Origin: Pseudaeromonas sp038247115
GTDB lineage: Bacteria > Pseudomonadota > Gammaproteobacteria > Enterobacterales > Aeromonadaceae
DNA length: 64,000 nucleotides
Direction: 5' to 3'
NCBI GenBank assembly: GCA_038247115.1
Contig: JBBRVG010000004.1
Span: forward strand, 19,331 to 83,330
This document shows, in pieces, positions 25,957-35,432 of this stretch. The notes below the pieces were generated by a model, which ran no database searches, was not told where the DNA came from, and saw only the letters and a program-made list of their open reading frames with translations. The first letter of the stretch is position 1, and the number at the start of each line of letters is the position of its first letter. The position numbers and the translations under genes are program-made.

Positions 25957-26643
25957 ATGAATAACCCCTTGATTTGGCTGGTGGAAGATGAAGCCAGCAT
26001 CGCCGATACCCTGATCTACAGCCTGGAGACGGAAGGCTTTACCGTGCGCTGGTTTGATTTGGGATTGCCGGTGCTGGCAGCCTTAGAGTCCGAGCAACCG
26101 GCGTTTCTGATCCTGGATGTCGGCCTGCCGGATATCGGCGGCTTCGAGCTCTGTCGGCGCATTCGGGCCGAGCACGATCTGCCGCTGCTGTTCCTGACCG
26201 CCCGCAGTGAAGAGATCGACCGCCTGCTGGGGCTGGAGATGGGGGCCGATGATTACGTCGCCAAGCCATTCTCCCCCCGCGAGGTCTGTGCCCGGGTGCG
26301 TACCATCTTGCGCCGCGTGCGGCCTGCCACCCCGGCACCGACAGAAAAACCGCGCGGCCTGCAGCTGGATGAGGCGCGCGCCAGTATCCAGTTTCAAGGC
26401 CAGCCACTGAGCCTGACGCGCTACGAATACCTGCTGCTCAAGACCCTGATCCAGCATCCGGGGCGGGTCTATTCCCGCAGCCAGCTGCTGGATCTGGTCT
26501 GGGCCCATGGCGAAGAGAGTCTGGAGCGCACCGTCGATACCCATATCAAGACCTTGCGCGCCAAATTGCGCGACATCGACGCCGACGCCAACCCGATCCT
26601 CACCCATCGCGGCCTCGGTTACAGCCTGAGCGAGCCGGGCTGA
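25957..26643 (+). CDS. creB: CreB/BlrA response regulator
   Basis: A 228-residue OmpR-type regulator. Receiver residues are E10-D11, the phospho-acceptor D54 (L-I-L-D-V-G-L-P-D), T81 and K103 (Y-V-A-K-P-F). The winged helix covers the last 90 residues, with L-T-R-Y-E-Y-L-L-L, H-P-G-R-V-Y-S-R and T-V-D-T-H-I-K-T-L-R. The opening I-W-L-V-E-D-E is characteristic of CreB. Translation most likely starts at 25957 rather than the in-frame ATG 21 bases earlier. In Aeromonas the ortholog BlrA controls chromosomal beta-lactamases through TTCAC tags. It is followed by creC. Confidence 0.92.
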   Translation: MNNPLIWLVEDEASIADTLIYSLETEGFTVRWFDLGLPVLAALESEQPAFLILDVGLPDIGGFELCRRIRAEHDLPLLFLTARSEEIDRLLGLEMGADDYVAKPFSPREVCARVRTILRRVRPATPAPTEKPRGLQLDEARASIQFQGQPLSLTRYEYLLLKTLIQHPGRVYSRSQLLDLVWAHGEESLERTVDTHIKTLRAKLRDIDADANPILTHRGLGYSLSEPG

Positions 26644-26674
26644 TGGTGCGCCTTATCGCCAAAGGGAGTTCAGG

Positions 26675-28120
26675 ATGCGCCTGAGTTTACGTCTGTTGTT
26701 GGGATTCTTCGTGCTGGTGGCGGTGGCCTCCTGGTTTGTGCTGAATATCTTTCTGCAGGAGGTTAAACCCGGGGTGCGACGCGCCACCGAAGGCACCCTG
26801 ATCGACACGGCACAGCTGCTGGCGCAACTCACCACCGCCGATCTGGCGGAGCGACCTCTTACCGCCGAGACGCTCGCTCATAGTGCTCTGGGGCGCGCTG
26901 TGGCCACCCTCAATCAGCAACCCATAGGCGCACGCATCGACGGCATCCGCAAGGACAGGGTCGAATACCGGCTCTATGTCACCGACTTGCACGGCAAGGT
27001 GGTGTTTGACTCCAGCGGCCGGGATCTGGGTGCCGATTACTCGCGCTGGAACGATGTCTATCTCACCCTGCAGGGGCGCTATGGTGCCCGCAGCAGTCGC
27101 GACATTCCCGGCGATCCCGACAGCTCTGTGATGTACGTCGCCGCGCCCTTGCTGGATAACGGCCGGATCCGCGGCGTGCTGACCGTCGGCAAACCCAATC
27201 GCACCATGGATCCTGTGATTGCCCGCAGCGAGAACAAGATCCAGCTGGCCGCCTTCCTGTTGCTGGGCATAGCCCTGCTGGCCGGTGGCGGCATGGTGTG
27301 GTGGCTGAATCGCTCGCTGCGACGGCTGGAGAATTACGCCGCCGCCGTCAGTCGCGGCGAGCCAGTCGCCCTGCCCCGGCTGAACAGTCCGGAGCTGACC
27401 CGACTCGGCCAGGCGCTGGAGTCGATGCGCCGCAAACTCGAAGGCAAGGCCTATGTCGAGCAGTATGTGCACAGTCTGACCCATGAGCTGAAGAGCCCGT
27501 TGTCGGCGTTACGCGGTGCCGCCGAACTGCTGCAGGAGTCACCACCCGAGCCGGTCGCCCAACGCTTTCTGCTCTCCATCCGCGAGCAGGCCGAACGCAT
27601 GCAACGGCTGATCGACAAGATGCTGGAGCTGGCCAGTCTGGAATCCAGACCCCAGCTGGAGAAGCAGCCCGTAGAGCTGGATTTGCTGATCGGCCAGCAA
27701 ATTGCCCTGTTGCAACCCCATGCCGAGCGGCGACAGATCCAGCTGCACTCGAACCTCCAGGCAGCCAAGCTTCCCGCCGATGCCCTGCTGTTGGGTCAGG
27801 CCATCGCCAATCTGCTGGATAATGCCATCGACTTCTCCCCGGCTGGGGGTCAGATCGAGCTGCAGGGCACTATTCTGACAAGCGGTGACTACCAGCTGAG
27901 CATTGTGGATCAAGGGCCGGGCATTCCCGACTATGCCCAGGAGCGGCTGTTCGAGCGCTTCTACTCCCTGCCCCGCCCGCACCGCGGCAAGAGCACCGGC
28001 CTGGGCCTGAGCTTCGTGCGCGAGGTGGTCGAGCGGCATCAGGGCAGCATAGCGTTGCACAATCGCCCCGATGGCCAGAGCGGTGCCTGCGCCGAGCTGA
28101 GATTGCCCATCGGCGGCTAG
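26675..28120 (+). CDS. creC: CreC/BlrB sensor histidine kinase
   Basis: A 481-residue inner-membrane kinase. Two membrane segments (about 7-28 and 190-211) flank a periplasmic sensor domain containing Y-R-L-Y-V-T-D-L-H-G-K-V-V-F-D-S. A HAMP-like linker leads to the H-box H-S-L-T-H-E-L-K-S-P (phospho-acceptor H270), then N-box N-L-L-D-N-A-I-D-F-S and G boxes D-Q-G-P-G-I-P and G-L-G-L-S-F-V. It phosphorylates CreB. A good ribosome site (AAAGGGAG) precedes the ATG, 31 bases after creB. The signal sensed is not visible from sequence. Confidence 0.93.
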   Translation: MRLSLRLLLGFFVLVAVASWFVLNIFLQEVKPGVRRATEGTLIDTAQLLAQLTTADLAERPLTAETLAHSALGRAVATLNQQPIGARIDGIRKDRVEYRLYVTDLHGKVVFDSSGRDLGADYSRWNDVYLTLQGRYGARSSRDIPGDPDSSVMYVAAPLLDNGRIRGVLTVGKPNRTMDPVIARSENKIQLAAFLLLGIALLAGGGMVWWLNRSLRRLENYAAAVSRGEPVALPRLNSPELTRLGQALESMRRKLEGKAYVEQYVHSLTHELKSPLSALRGAAELLQESPPEPVAQRFLLSIREQAERMQRLIDKMLELASLESRPQLEKQPVELDLLIGQQIALLQPHAERRQIQLHSNLQAAKLPADALLLGQAIANLLDNAIDFSPAGGQIELQGTILTSGDYQLSIVDQGPGIPDYAQERLFERFYSLPRPHRGKSTGLGLSFVREVVERHQGSIALHNRPDGQSGACAELRLPIGG

Positions 28121-28137
28121 CCATCCCCGCAAAAAAT

Positions 28138-28161
28138 TTCACCACTTCACCCAGACTTCAC
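28138..28161 (+). promoter_or_regulatory. cre/blr tag upstream of creD
   Basis: TTCAC occurs three times (28138-28142, 28146-28150, 28157-28161). The last two form TTCAC-N6-TTCAC, the published CreB binding tag. It lies about 70 bases before the creD start, just after the creC stop codon. Confidence 0.88.
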
Positions 28162-28228
28162 ACAGCCTCATCAAGCCCCCACACAGGGGGCTCAGACTCT
28201 CCTGGTCAATCATCCAGGAGGGATCACC

Positions 28229-29557
28229 ATGTTCAAGTCACTCATCACCCATAAGCTCACCATCTTGCTCGGCCTGTTCTTGCTGCTGCAGCTGCCCCTG
28301 CACTCGGTCTTGTCGTTGAATCACGAACGCCAGGCCTATCGCGCCGAGGCGCTGGAGCAGATCCGCGCCAGCAGCAGTGGCTCCCAGCGTCTGACCGGCC
28401 CGGTTCTGGTCATTCCCTATGAGGAGACCAGCAGCCACTATGTGGAAGAGGAAGGGAAGTACAAGGAGTTCACCACCAGCAAACAGCAACTGTTGCTGCC
28501 GGAGACGCTGGCGGTGGAAGGGGATCTGCAGGTCGAGCCACGCAAGCTGGGCATCTACCAAAGCCAGCTGTTTCACAGCCAGTTACACCTGAAAGGCCAC
28601 TTCAACCTGGCGGCGCTCGATGAGTTGAAAAAGGATTCGATCCTGCTGGGTAAACCCTATCTGGCGGTGGTCATCGCCGATGCCCGCGGCATCCTGCAGG
28701 TACCAGCCCTGCAGTGGGGCAAGCAGCATCTGGCGTTTGAACCCGGAGCCCGCTTTGGTAATGCCAGCCAGGGCATGCATGCTCCCCTGGATCTGGATGC
28801 CCTGATGGCCAATCCAGCGGTCGACTTCCAGTTCGAGCTAGCGCTGCAGGGCAGCGATCATTTCGAGCTGGTACCGGTAGGCGCCAGCAGCTCCCTGAGC
28901 CTGACCAGCAACTGGCCGCACCCCAGTTTCATCGGCCAGTTCCTGCCCCGCCAGCATAAAATCGGCGACCAGGGGTTCGACGCCCAATGGGAAAGCAGCT
29001 GGTTTGCCAACAACATGCAGGAGCGTTTCAGCGATGGCCTGGAAGAGGGGATCAACGGCCTGCCCGCATTTACCGTCAGCCTGATCGAGCCGGTGGACCA
29101 CTATCAGCAAAACGAACGCGCCATCAAGTATGCCGAGCTGTTTATCGGCCTGACCTTCCTCAGCTTCTTTCTGTTCGAGCTGTTGAAGCAGCTGCGCCTG
29201 CACCCGATCCAGTACGCCCTGGTGAGCATGGCGCAGATCGTCTTCTACCTGGTGCTGCTGGCGTTCTCCGAGCAGATCGGTTTTTCCCTGGCTTATCTGG
29301 CGGCCAGCATCGCCTGTGTCGGATTGCTGGCCTTCTACGCCAGCCACTTGCTCGGCGGATTGAAGCGCGGATTTGGCTTTGCCTGTCTGCTGGCACTGCT
29401 CTACGCCATTCTGTATGGCTTGATGCAGGCCGAGGATATAGCCCTGCTGCTGGGTAGTGTCCTGCTGTTCGTGGTGCTGGCGCTGGTGATGATCGTCACC
29501 CGCAAGGTAGACTGGTATCAGCTGGGCCGCCGCGCCACAGCCGAGTCGGAGCAATAA
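28229..29557 (+). CDS. creD: CreD, inner-membrane protein
   Basis: A 442-residue membrane protein. One N-terminal membrane segment (about 9-28) precedes a large periplasmic domain (about 30-300, with R-L-T-G-P-V-L-V-I-P-Y near residue 52); five or six membrane segments close the protein. The short charged tail is R-K-V-D-W-Y. This architecture, and F-E-L-L-K-Q-L-R-L-H-P-I-Q-Y-A-L-V, are diagnostic of CreD/BlrD. CreB activates it in other species, and the tag just upstream fits. Its biochemical role is poorly defined; in Aeromonas and Pseudomonas the locus is tied to beta-lactam response and envelope stress. Confidence 0.93.
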   Translation: MFKSLITHKLTILLGLFLLLQLPLHSVLSLNHERQAYRAEALEQIRASSSGSQRLTGPVLVIPYEETSSHYVEEEGKYKEFTTSKQQLLLPETLAVEGDLQVEPRKLGIYQSQLFHSQLHLKGHFNLAALDELKKDSILLGKPYLAVVIADARGILQVPALQWGKQHLAFEPGARFGNASQGMHAPLDLDALMANPAVDFQFELALQGSDHFELVPVGASSSLSLTSNWPHPSFIGQFLPRQHKIGDQGFDAQWESSWFANNMQERFSDGLEEGINGLPAFTVSLIEPVDHYQQNERAIKYAELFIGLTFLSFFLFELLKQLRLHPIQYALVSMAQIVFYLVLLAFSEQIGFSLAYLAASIACVGLLAFYASHLLGGLKRGFGFACLLALLYAILYGLMQAEDIALLLGSVLLFVVLALVMIVTRKVDWYQLGRRATAESEQ

Positions 29558-29577
29558 GGACCTGAGCAACCGCAAAC

Positions 29578-29603
29578 AAAACGGCACCCGAGGGTGCCGT
29601 TTT
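29578..29603. terminator. Bidirectional terminator between creD and glmU
   Basis: AAAACGGCACC pairs with GGTGCCGTTTT around a short CGAG loop. A-run and T-run on both sides let it serve the convergent creD and glmU transcripts. Confidence 0.9.
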
Positions 29604-29621
29604 GTATTGCAGCAGGGACGC

Positions 29622-30986
29622 TTATTTCTTGATCTTCACCGGCCGCTGCCAATTGGCAATATGTCGCTGCGGCACCCGGGTGATGACCAGCTCGTTCTCG
29701 CCCACTTCGCGGGTGACCGTGGTACCGGCACCAATAGTCGCCCCCTTGCGCACAATCACAGGGGCCACCAGCTGGGTGTCGGAGCCGACGAAGACGTGAT
29801 CCTCGATGATGGTCTTGTGCTTGTTGGCGCCATCGTAGTTGCAGGTGATGGTACCGGCACCGATATTCACATCGGCCCCGATTTCGCTGTCACCCAGATA
29901 GCTCAGATGACCCGCCTTGGAGCCGAACCCGAGGGAGGCATTCTTGATCTCGACGAAGTTGCCGACATGAGCCTCCTCCCCCAGCACTGAGCCGGGACGC
30001 AGCCGGGCGAAGGGACCGACCGTGGTGGCGCGCGCCAATTTAGAGGACTCGATCACCGTATAGGGACTGATGATGCTGTCATCGGCAATCACGCAATCCT
30101 TGAGCACACAGCCGGTGCCGATGCGCACCCGATGCCCAAGCTCCACCGAGCCCTCGATGATGACATTAGTATCCAGGATCACATCCTCGCCACAGACCAG
30201 GGAGCCGCGCAGATCGAAGCGATCCGGATCCAGCAGGGTCACACCCTCCAGCATCAGGCGATTAGCCGCCCGACGCTGATAAAAACGCTCCAGAGCCGCC
30301 AGTTGCAGGCGATTGTTGGCGCCTTCGGTCTCGGCCGCTTCCGCCGGTTGTGCGGTGGCAATGGCGGCGCCATCCCGGTGGGCGGCTCCGATCACATCGG
30401 TCAAATAGTATTCGCCCTGGGCGTTCTGGCAGGTTAAGCCGGCCAGCCACTGTTTGAGCTTGGCGGCCGGAGCCACCAGCACGCCAGTATTCACTTCAGT
30501 GATGGCCAACTGTTCGACGGAGGCATCCTTCTGTTCGACGATGCCGACCACAGCACCCTGTTCACGCACTATGCGACCATAGCCGGTCGGATTGGCCAGG
30601 GTGACGGTCAGCAGACCGATCCCGCCCACCGGTTGCACCGCCAGCAACTGTTCCAGCGTTGCGGCCGTGATAAGCGGGGTATCGCCATACAGCACCAGCA
30701 CGCGAGCATCATCCTGGATCGCCGGTGTGGCTTGCGCCACAGCGTGGCCAGTCCCCAACTGCTCGGCCTGCAACACCCACTGCACCGAGGCATCATCCAG
30801 TCGTTGCTGCAACAGTTCACCGCCATGGCCATAGACCAGATGTACCGCCTCGGCACCCAGCTGGTGGGCTGTGTCGATCACATGGCTGACCATGGGACGT
30901 CCGGCAACCGGATGCAGAACCTTAGGCAGGGAGGAGCGCATGCGAGTACCTTTACCCGCGGCGAGAATGACAACATGCAGAGACAT
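29622..30986 (-). CDS. glmU: GlmU, bifunctional GlcNAc-1-P uridyltransferase/GlcN-1-P acetyltransferase
   Basis: A 454-residue enzyme. The N-terminal nucleotidyltransferase starts V-I-L-A-A-G-K-G-T-R-M and has Y-G-D-T-P-L-I; the C-terminal left-handed beta-helix contains hexapeptide repeats and the acetyltransferase segment around K-A-G-H-L-S-Y-L-G-D-S and N-Y-D-G-A-N-K-H. It makes UDP-GlcNAc, the shared precursor for peptidoglycan and lipopolysaccharide. The start at 30986 has AAAGGA upstream; an earlier in-frame ATG does not. In many relatives glmU, glmR and glmS are close; here hmp-ytfE-norR-creBCD lie between them. Confidence 0.97.
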   Translation of the reverse strand: MSLHVVILAAGKGTRMRSSLPKVLHPVAGRPMVSHVIDTAHQLGAEAVHLVYGHGGELLQQRLDDASVQWVLQAEQLGTGHAVAQATPAIQDDARVLVLYGDTPLITAATLEQLLAVQPVGGIGLLTVTLANPTGYGRIVREQGAVVGIVEQKDASVEQLAITEVNTGVLVAPAAKLKQWLAGLTCQNAQGEYYLTDVIGAAHRDGAAIATAQPAEAAETEGANNRLQLAALERFYQRRAANRLMLEGVTLLDPDRFDLRGSLVCGEDVILDTNVIIEGSVELGHRVRIGTGCVLKDCVIADDSIISPYTVIESSKLARATTVGPFARLRPGSVLGEEAHVGNFVEIKNASLGFGSKAGHLSYLGDSEIGADVNIGAGTITCNYDGANKHKTIIEDHVFVGSDTQLVAPVIVRKGATIGAGTTVTREVGENELVITRVPQRHIANWQRPVKIKK

Positions 30987-31061
30987 AACAATCCTTTCAC
31001 ACAGCATGGGAACGGCAAAGAATGGCGTCTATTCTAGGTTTTTTTCGTTAAAAAGAGATAA

Positions 31062-31087
31062 AAAAAGCGGCCCGGAGGCCGCTTTTT
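31062..31087. terminator. Terminator of the atp operon
   Basis: AAAAAGCGGCC pairs with GGCCGCTTTTT around CGGA. It sits 14 bases after the atpC stop codon and ends the atp transcript before glmU. Confidence 0.92.
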
Positions 31088-31100
31088 ATGTGCGCAGAGC

Positions 31101-31526
31101 TTAGCGATAGTTTTTGCGGGTGAGTTCCACCACACGCAATTGGGCCATCGCTTTGGCCAATTCTGCAATGGCCTCCGCGTAGTCCACATCGCCAGACTTG
31201 CCGTTGAGTTTCTCTTCGGCAGCCCGTTTGGCTTCCTGAGCCTTGGCTTCATCGATATCCGCAGCGCGGATGGCGGTATCCGCCAGAACTGTCACTGCTT
31301 CCGGTTGCACTTCCATCATGCCACCCGAGATATACATCACCTCTTCGACACCGTGCAATTTCACCAGACGCACCAAGCCAGGCTTGATGGACGTCAGGAG
31401 CGGCGAGTGACCATGGCGGATGCCCAGTTCCCCTTCCGCACCGGAAACCTGAACCGATTCCACGCGACCGGAGAACAACATCCCCTCGGCGCTGACCACG
31501 TCCAGGTGGAAGGTAATCTCAGCCAT
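31101..31526 (-). CDS. atpC: ATP synthase epsilon subunit
   Basis: A 141-residue subunit. The N-terminal beta-sandwich (F-H-L-D-V-V-S-A-E-G-M-L-F-S-G, then G-E-L-G-I-R-H-G-H-S-P-L-L-T) is followed by the two-helix C-terminal hairpin that can inhibit rotation. It is part of the central stalk with gamma. Last gene of the operon, 18 bases after atpD, with a terminator immediately downstream. Confidence 0.97.
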   Translation of the reverse strand: MAEITFHLDVVSAEGMLFSGRVESVQVSGAEGELGIRHGHSPLLTSIKPGLVRLVKLHGVEEVMYISGGMMEVQPEAVTVLADTAIRAADIDEAKAQEAKRAAEEKLNGKSGDVDYAEAIAELAKAMAQLRVVELTRKNYR

Positions 31527-31544
31527 AGATCCTCCTGCCCCGAA

Positions 31545-32933
31545 TTACAGTTTCTTGGCTTTCTCGACCACTTCGTCGATGGAGCCAACCATGTAGAACG
31601 CCTGTTCCGGCAGATCGTCGAACTCGCCATCCAGAATGCCCTTGAAACCACGAATGGTTTCTTTCAGCGGCACGTACTTGCCCGGTGAACCGGTAAATAC
31701 TTCAGCCACGCTGAACGGCTGGGACAGGAAACGTTCGATCTTACGGGCACGAGCCACGACCAACTTGTCGTTCTCGGACAATTCGTCCATACCGAGGATG
31801 GCGATGATGTCCTTGAGTTCCTTGTAGCGTTGCAGAACAGTCTGCACGCCACGAGCAACGTCGTAGTGCTCCTGACCTACCACCAGCGGATCCAGCTGAC
31901 GGGAGGTAGAGTCCAGCGGATCAACGGCCGGGTAGATACCCAGAGCGGCGATCTGACGGGACAGAACCACGGTTGCATCCAAGTGGGCGAAGGTGGTCGC
32001 CGGGCTCGGGTCAGTCAAGTCATCCGCAGGAACGTAGACCGCTTGTACCGAGGTGATGGAGCCGCTCTTGGTGGAGGTAATACGCTCCTGCAAGACGCCC
32101 ATTTCTTCGGCCAGAGTCGGTTGATAACCTACTGCAGACGGCATACGACCCAACAGGGCTGATACCTCAGTGCCCGCGAGCGTGTAACGGTAGATGTTGT
32201 CGATGAACAACAGAACGTCACGCCCTTCGTCCCGGAACTTCTCGGCCATGGTCAGACCGGTCAGTGCCACGCGCAGACGGTTTCCTGGCGGCTCGTTCAT
32301 CTGGCCATATACCATGGCTACCTTGTCGAGAACGTTGGACTCCTTCATTTCGTAGTAGAAGTCGTTACCCTCACGGGTACGTTCACCGACACCGGCAAAC
32401 ACGGACAGACCGGAGTGAGCCTTGGCGATGTTGTTGATCAGCTCCATCATGTTAACGGTCTTGCCGACACCGGCACCACCGAACAAGCCGACTTTACCGC
32501 CCTTGGCAAACGGACAGATCAAGTCGATAACCTTGATGCCAGTTTCCAGCAGTTCCGTGGTATTGGATTGATCTTCATAGCTTGGCGCTTCACGGTGGAT
32601 AACCCAATTATCGTCTTCGCCAATCGGGCCTTGCTCATCCACAGGTTCACCCAGGACGTTCATGATCCGTCCCAGAGTAGCCTTACCGACCGGCACCTTG
32701 ATCGCTTCACCGCTGTTGACCACTTCAGCACCGCGACGCAAGCCATCAGAGGTACCCATGGAGATACAACGGACAACGCCGCCGCCAGTTTGTTGCTGAA
32801 CTTCCAGTACCAGACCCTTGGTCTGGCCTTCGCTCACAATCTTCAGTGCATCGTACACCTTAGGTACGGAGTCTTGTGGGAACTGCACGTCCACCACAGC
32901 ACCGATGACTTGAACGATGATACCGTTACTCAT
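31545..32933 (-). CDS. atpD: ATP synthase beta subunit
   Basis: A 462-residue catalytic subunit. P-loop G-G-A-G-V-G-K-T (about 149-156), catalytic G-E-R-T-R-E-G-N-D, Walker B D-V-L-L-F-I-D-N-I-Y-R, and the DELSEND-equivalent M-D-E-L-S-E-N-D are all intact. Three copies alternate with alpha in F1 and make ATP. It follows atpG by about 33 bases. Confidence 0.99.
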   Translation of the reverse strand: MSNGIIVQVIGAVVDVQFPQDSVPKVYDALKIVSEGQTKGLVLEVQQQTGGGVVRCISMGTSDGLRRGAEVVNSGEAIKVPVGKATLGRIMNVLGEPVDEQGPIGEDDNWVIHREAPSYEDQSNTTELLETGIKVIDLICPFAKGGKVGLFGGAGVGKTVNMMELINNIAKAHSGLSVFAGVGERTREGNDFYYEMKESNVLDKVAMVYGQMNEPPGNRLRVALTGLTMAEKFRDEGRDVLLFIDNIYRYTLAGTEVSALLGRMPSAVGYQPTLAEEMGVLQERITSTKSGSITSVQAVYVPADDLTDPSPATTFAHLDATVVLSRQIAALGIYPAVDPLDSTSRQLDPLVVGQEHYDVARGVQTVLQRYKELKDIIAILGMDELSENDKLVVARARKIERFLSQPFSVAEVFTGSPGKYVPLKETIRGFKGILDGEFDDLPEQAFYMVGSIDEVVEKAKKL

Positions 32934-32966
32934 GTCAAATCCTCTAAACCTATGAATACCTTAGCC

Positions 32967-33830
32967 CTATACCGCCGCTGCGCCAGATACGATTTCGGTC
33001 AGTTCCTGGGTAATACTGGCCTGACGGGCCTTGTTGTATACCAGTTGCAGATCCGTAATCAGATTATCGGCGTTATCGGTGGCAGCCTTCATTGCCACCA
33101 TACGGGCGGCTTGCTCACTGGCCAGGTTCTCAACGACCCCCTGGTAGACCTGAGACTCGATGTAGCGACTGAGCAGTTGATCCATCAGAAACTTCGGATC
33201 CGGCTCATACAGATAATCCCAGTGACGTTTGGCCATCTTGGCATCTTCCGCCTTCGGCAATGGCAACAGCTGATCGACCGCCGGTTGTTGCACCATGGTG
33301 TTCACAAACTTGTTGTTCACCAGATACAGACGATCAATTTCTCCGTTGTCATAGGCTTGCAGCATGACACGCACCGAGCCAATCAAATCATTGACCGTCG
33401 GGTTGTCACCAAAGCCGGAAACTTGTGCGAGGACCTTGCCGCCATAGCGGGCAAAGAAACCACACGCCTTAGAGCCAACCAGAGCCAGGCTGGTTTCAAC
33501 GCCCTGCTCTTTCCATTGCTTCATCGAACCAAGAGCAGCCTTGAACAAGTTGACGTTCAAACCGCCACACAAGCCCCGATCGGTCGATATGATGATGTAG
33601 CCAACTCGCTTGACCTCGCGTTCTTCGAGGTAGGGATGCTTGTATTCCAGGCTCCCCAGAGCGATATGACCGATCACCTTACGCATAGTCACTGCATAGG
33701 GACGGATTGCCGCCATGCTTTCCTGTGCGCGACGCATCTTGGATGCGGCGACCATCTGCATTGCGCTGGTGATCTTCTGAGTGTTCTTCACACTGCCGAT
33801 CTTGTTACGTATCTCTTTAGCGCCGGCCAT
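32967..33830 (-). CDS. atpG: ATP synthase gamma subunit
   Basis: A 287-residue central-stalk subunit. The N-terminal coiled coil M-A-G-A-K-E-I-R-N-K-I-G-S-V-K-N-T-Q-K-I-T and the C-terminal coil (R-M-V-A-M-K-A-A-T-D-N-A) are the conserved shaft helices. The start at 33830 is preceded by GGAGAGTCTAGAG and matches family length; an in-frame ATG 15 bases upstream is less likely. It turns inside the alpha3-beta3 ring and contacts the c-ring. Confidence 0.97.
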   Translation of the reverse strand: MAGAKEIRNKIGSVKNTQKITSAMQMVAASKMRRAQESMAAIRPYAVTMRKVIGHIALGSLEYKHPYLEEREVKRVGYIIISTDRGLCGGLNVNLFKAALGSMKQWKEQGVETSLALVGSKACGFFARYGGKVLAQVSGFGDNPTVNDLIGSVRVMLQAYDNGEIDRLYLVNNKFVNTMVQQPAVDQLLPLPKAEDAKMAKRHWDYLYEPDPKFLMDQLLSRYIESQVYQGVVENLASEQAARMVAMKAATDNADNLITDLQLVYNKARQASITQELTEIVSGAAAV

Positions 33831-33876
33831 CTCTAGACTCTCCATTCAAGGTGGCTGCCTACGCAGCCACTTTAAG

Positions 33877-35418
33877 TTACCAGGCTTGAGTCGCCTTGAA
33901 GCCGTCAATCAGCGCCGTCAACTTGGCAACGATCTCGTCGTTGTAGTCAGCTTTGGCATTGATTTCGGCCATCGTATCGGCGTGCTCAGTCGCGGCAAAG
34001 GAGAGCAGAGCGGCTTCGAAATCACCGATCTTCTTCAATTCGATGTCGTCGAGATAACCGCGCTCAGCAGCAAACAGCACCAGCGCCTGGGCAGCAACAC
34101 TCATAGGAGCGTACTGCTTCTGCTTCATCAGCTCAGTCACCTTCTGGCCATGGCTCAACTGCTTACGCGTTGCGTCATCCAGGTCTGAAGAGAACTGGGC
34201 AAACGCTGCCAGTTCACGGTACTGCGCCAGTGCGGTACGGATACCACCGGAGAGCTTCTTGATGATCTTGGTCTGTGCCGCGCCACCCACCCGGGATACC
34301 GAAATACCCGGATCAACCGCAGGACGGATACCCGCGTTAAACAGCTGAGTCGTCAGGAAGATCTGACCATCGGTGATAGAAATCACGTTGGTCGGAACGA
34401 ATGCAGAAACGTCACCCGCCTGAGTTTCGATGATCGGCAGTGCCGTCAATGAACCCGTCTGGCCCTTGACGGCACCCTTGGTGAACTTCTCGACATACTC
34501 TTCGTTGACACGAGAGGCGCGCTCCAGCAAACGGGAGTGCAGATAAAATACGTCGCCTGGATAGGCTTCACGTCCTGGCGGACGACGCAACAGCAGAGAA
34601 ATCTGACGATAAGCGACCGCATGCTTGGACAGGTCATCATAGATAATCAGTGCATCTTCGCCCCGATCCCGGAAGTATTCGCCCATGGCGCAACCGGAAT
34701 AAGGCGCCAGATATTGCAGAGAGGCCGACTCGGAAGCCGATGCCACGACCACAATGGTATTTTGCAGTGCGCCATGCTCTTCCAGCTTGCGGACCACGTT
34801 AGCGATGGTCGAAGCCTTCTGGCCAATAGCCACATACACACACTTGATGCCGGAATCTCTCTGGTTGATGATCGCATCGATGGCCAGAGCTGTCTTACCG
34901 GTCTGGCGGTCACCGATGATCAGCTCGCGCTGGCCACGACCGATTGGGATCATTGCATCAACTGCCTTGTAACCAGTCTGTACTGGCTGCGAAACAGATT
35001 TCCGCTCGATAACCCCGGGCGCTATCACTTCAACAGCAGAGAAACCATCATTTTCAATCGGCCCCTTGCCATCAATCGGCTGACCCAGGGTGTTGACGAC
35101 GCGGCCCAACAGACCACGACCAACCGGGACTTCCAGAATACGGCCAGTACCCGTTACTTTTTGCCCTTCAGCCAGATCGGCGTAAGGACCCATGACGATG
35201 GCCCCGACGGAATCACGCTCCAGGTTGAGCGCCAGACCATACAGGTTACCCGGCAGTTCGATCATTTCGCCCTGCATAACATCGGCCAGGCCGTGAATGC
35301 GGACAATACCGTCGCTGACCGAAACGATAGTACCTTCGTTACGTGCTTCAGTGACGACTTCAAATTGCTCGATACGCTTTTTAATCAGCTCGGCAATTTC
35401 AGTGGAATTCAGTTGCAT
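33877..35418 (-). CDS. atpA: ATP synthase alpha subunit
   Basis: A 513-residue subunit, the same length as in E. coli. It has a regulatory P-loop G-D-R-Q-T-G-K-T (169-176), the segment A-L-I-I-Y-D-D-L-S-K-H-A and the arginine-finger segment S-V-S-R-V-G-G-A-A-Q. Non-catalytic nucleotide site, alternating with beta in F1. It lies 14 bases downstream of atpH. Confidence 0.99.
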   Translation of the reverse strand: MQLNSTEIAELIKKRIEQFEVVTEARNEGTIVSVSDGIVRIHGLADVMQGEMIELPGNLYGLALNLERDSVGAIVMGPYADLAEGQKVTGTGRILEVPVGRGLLGRVVNTLGQPIDGKGPIENDGFSAVEVIAPGVIERKSVSQPVQTGYKAVDAMIPIGRGQRELIIGDRQTGKTALAIDAIINQRDSGIKCVYVAIGQKASTIANVVRKLEEHGALQNTIVVVASASESASLQYLAPYSGCAMGEYFRDRGEDALIIYDDLSKHAVAYRQISLLLRRPPGREAYPGDVFYLHSRLLERASRVNEEYVEKFTKGAVKGQTGSLTALPIIETQAGDVSAFVPTNVISITDGQIFLTTQLFNAGIRPAVDPGISVSRVGGAAQTKIIKKLSGGIRTALAQYRELAAFAQFSSDLDDATRKQLSHGQKVTELMKQKQYAPMSVAAQALVLFAAERGYLDDIELKKIGDFEAALLSFAATEHADTMAEINAKADYNDEIVAKLTALIDGFKATQAW

Positions 35419-35432
35419 GCTCTAATCCCCAA

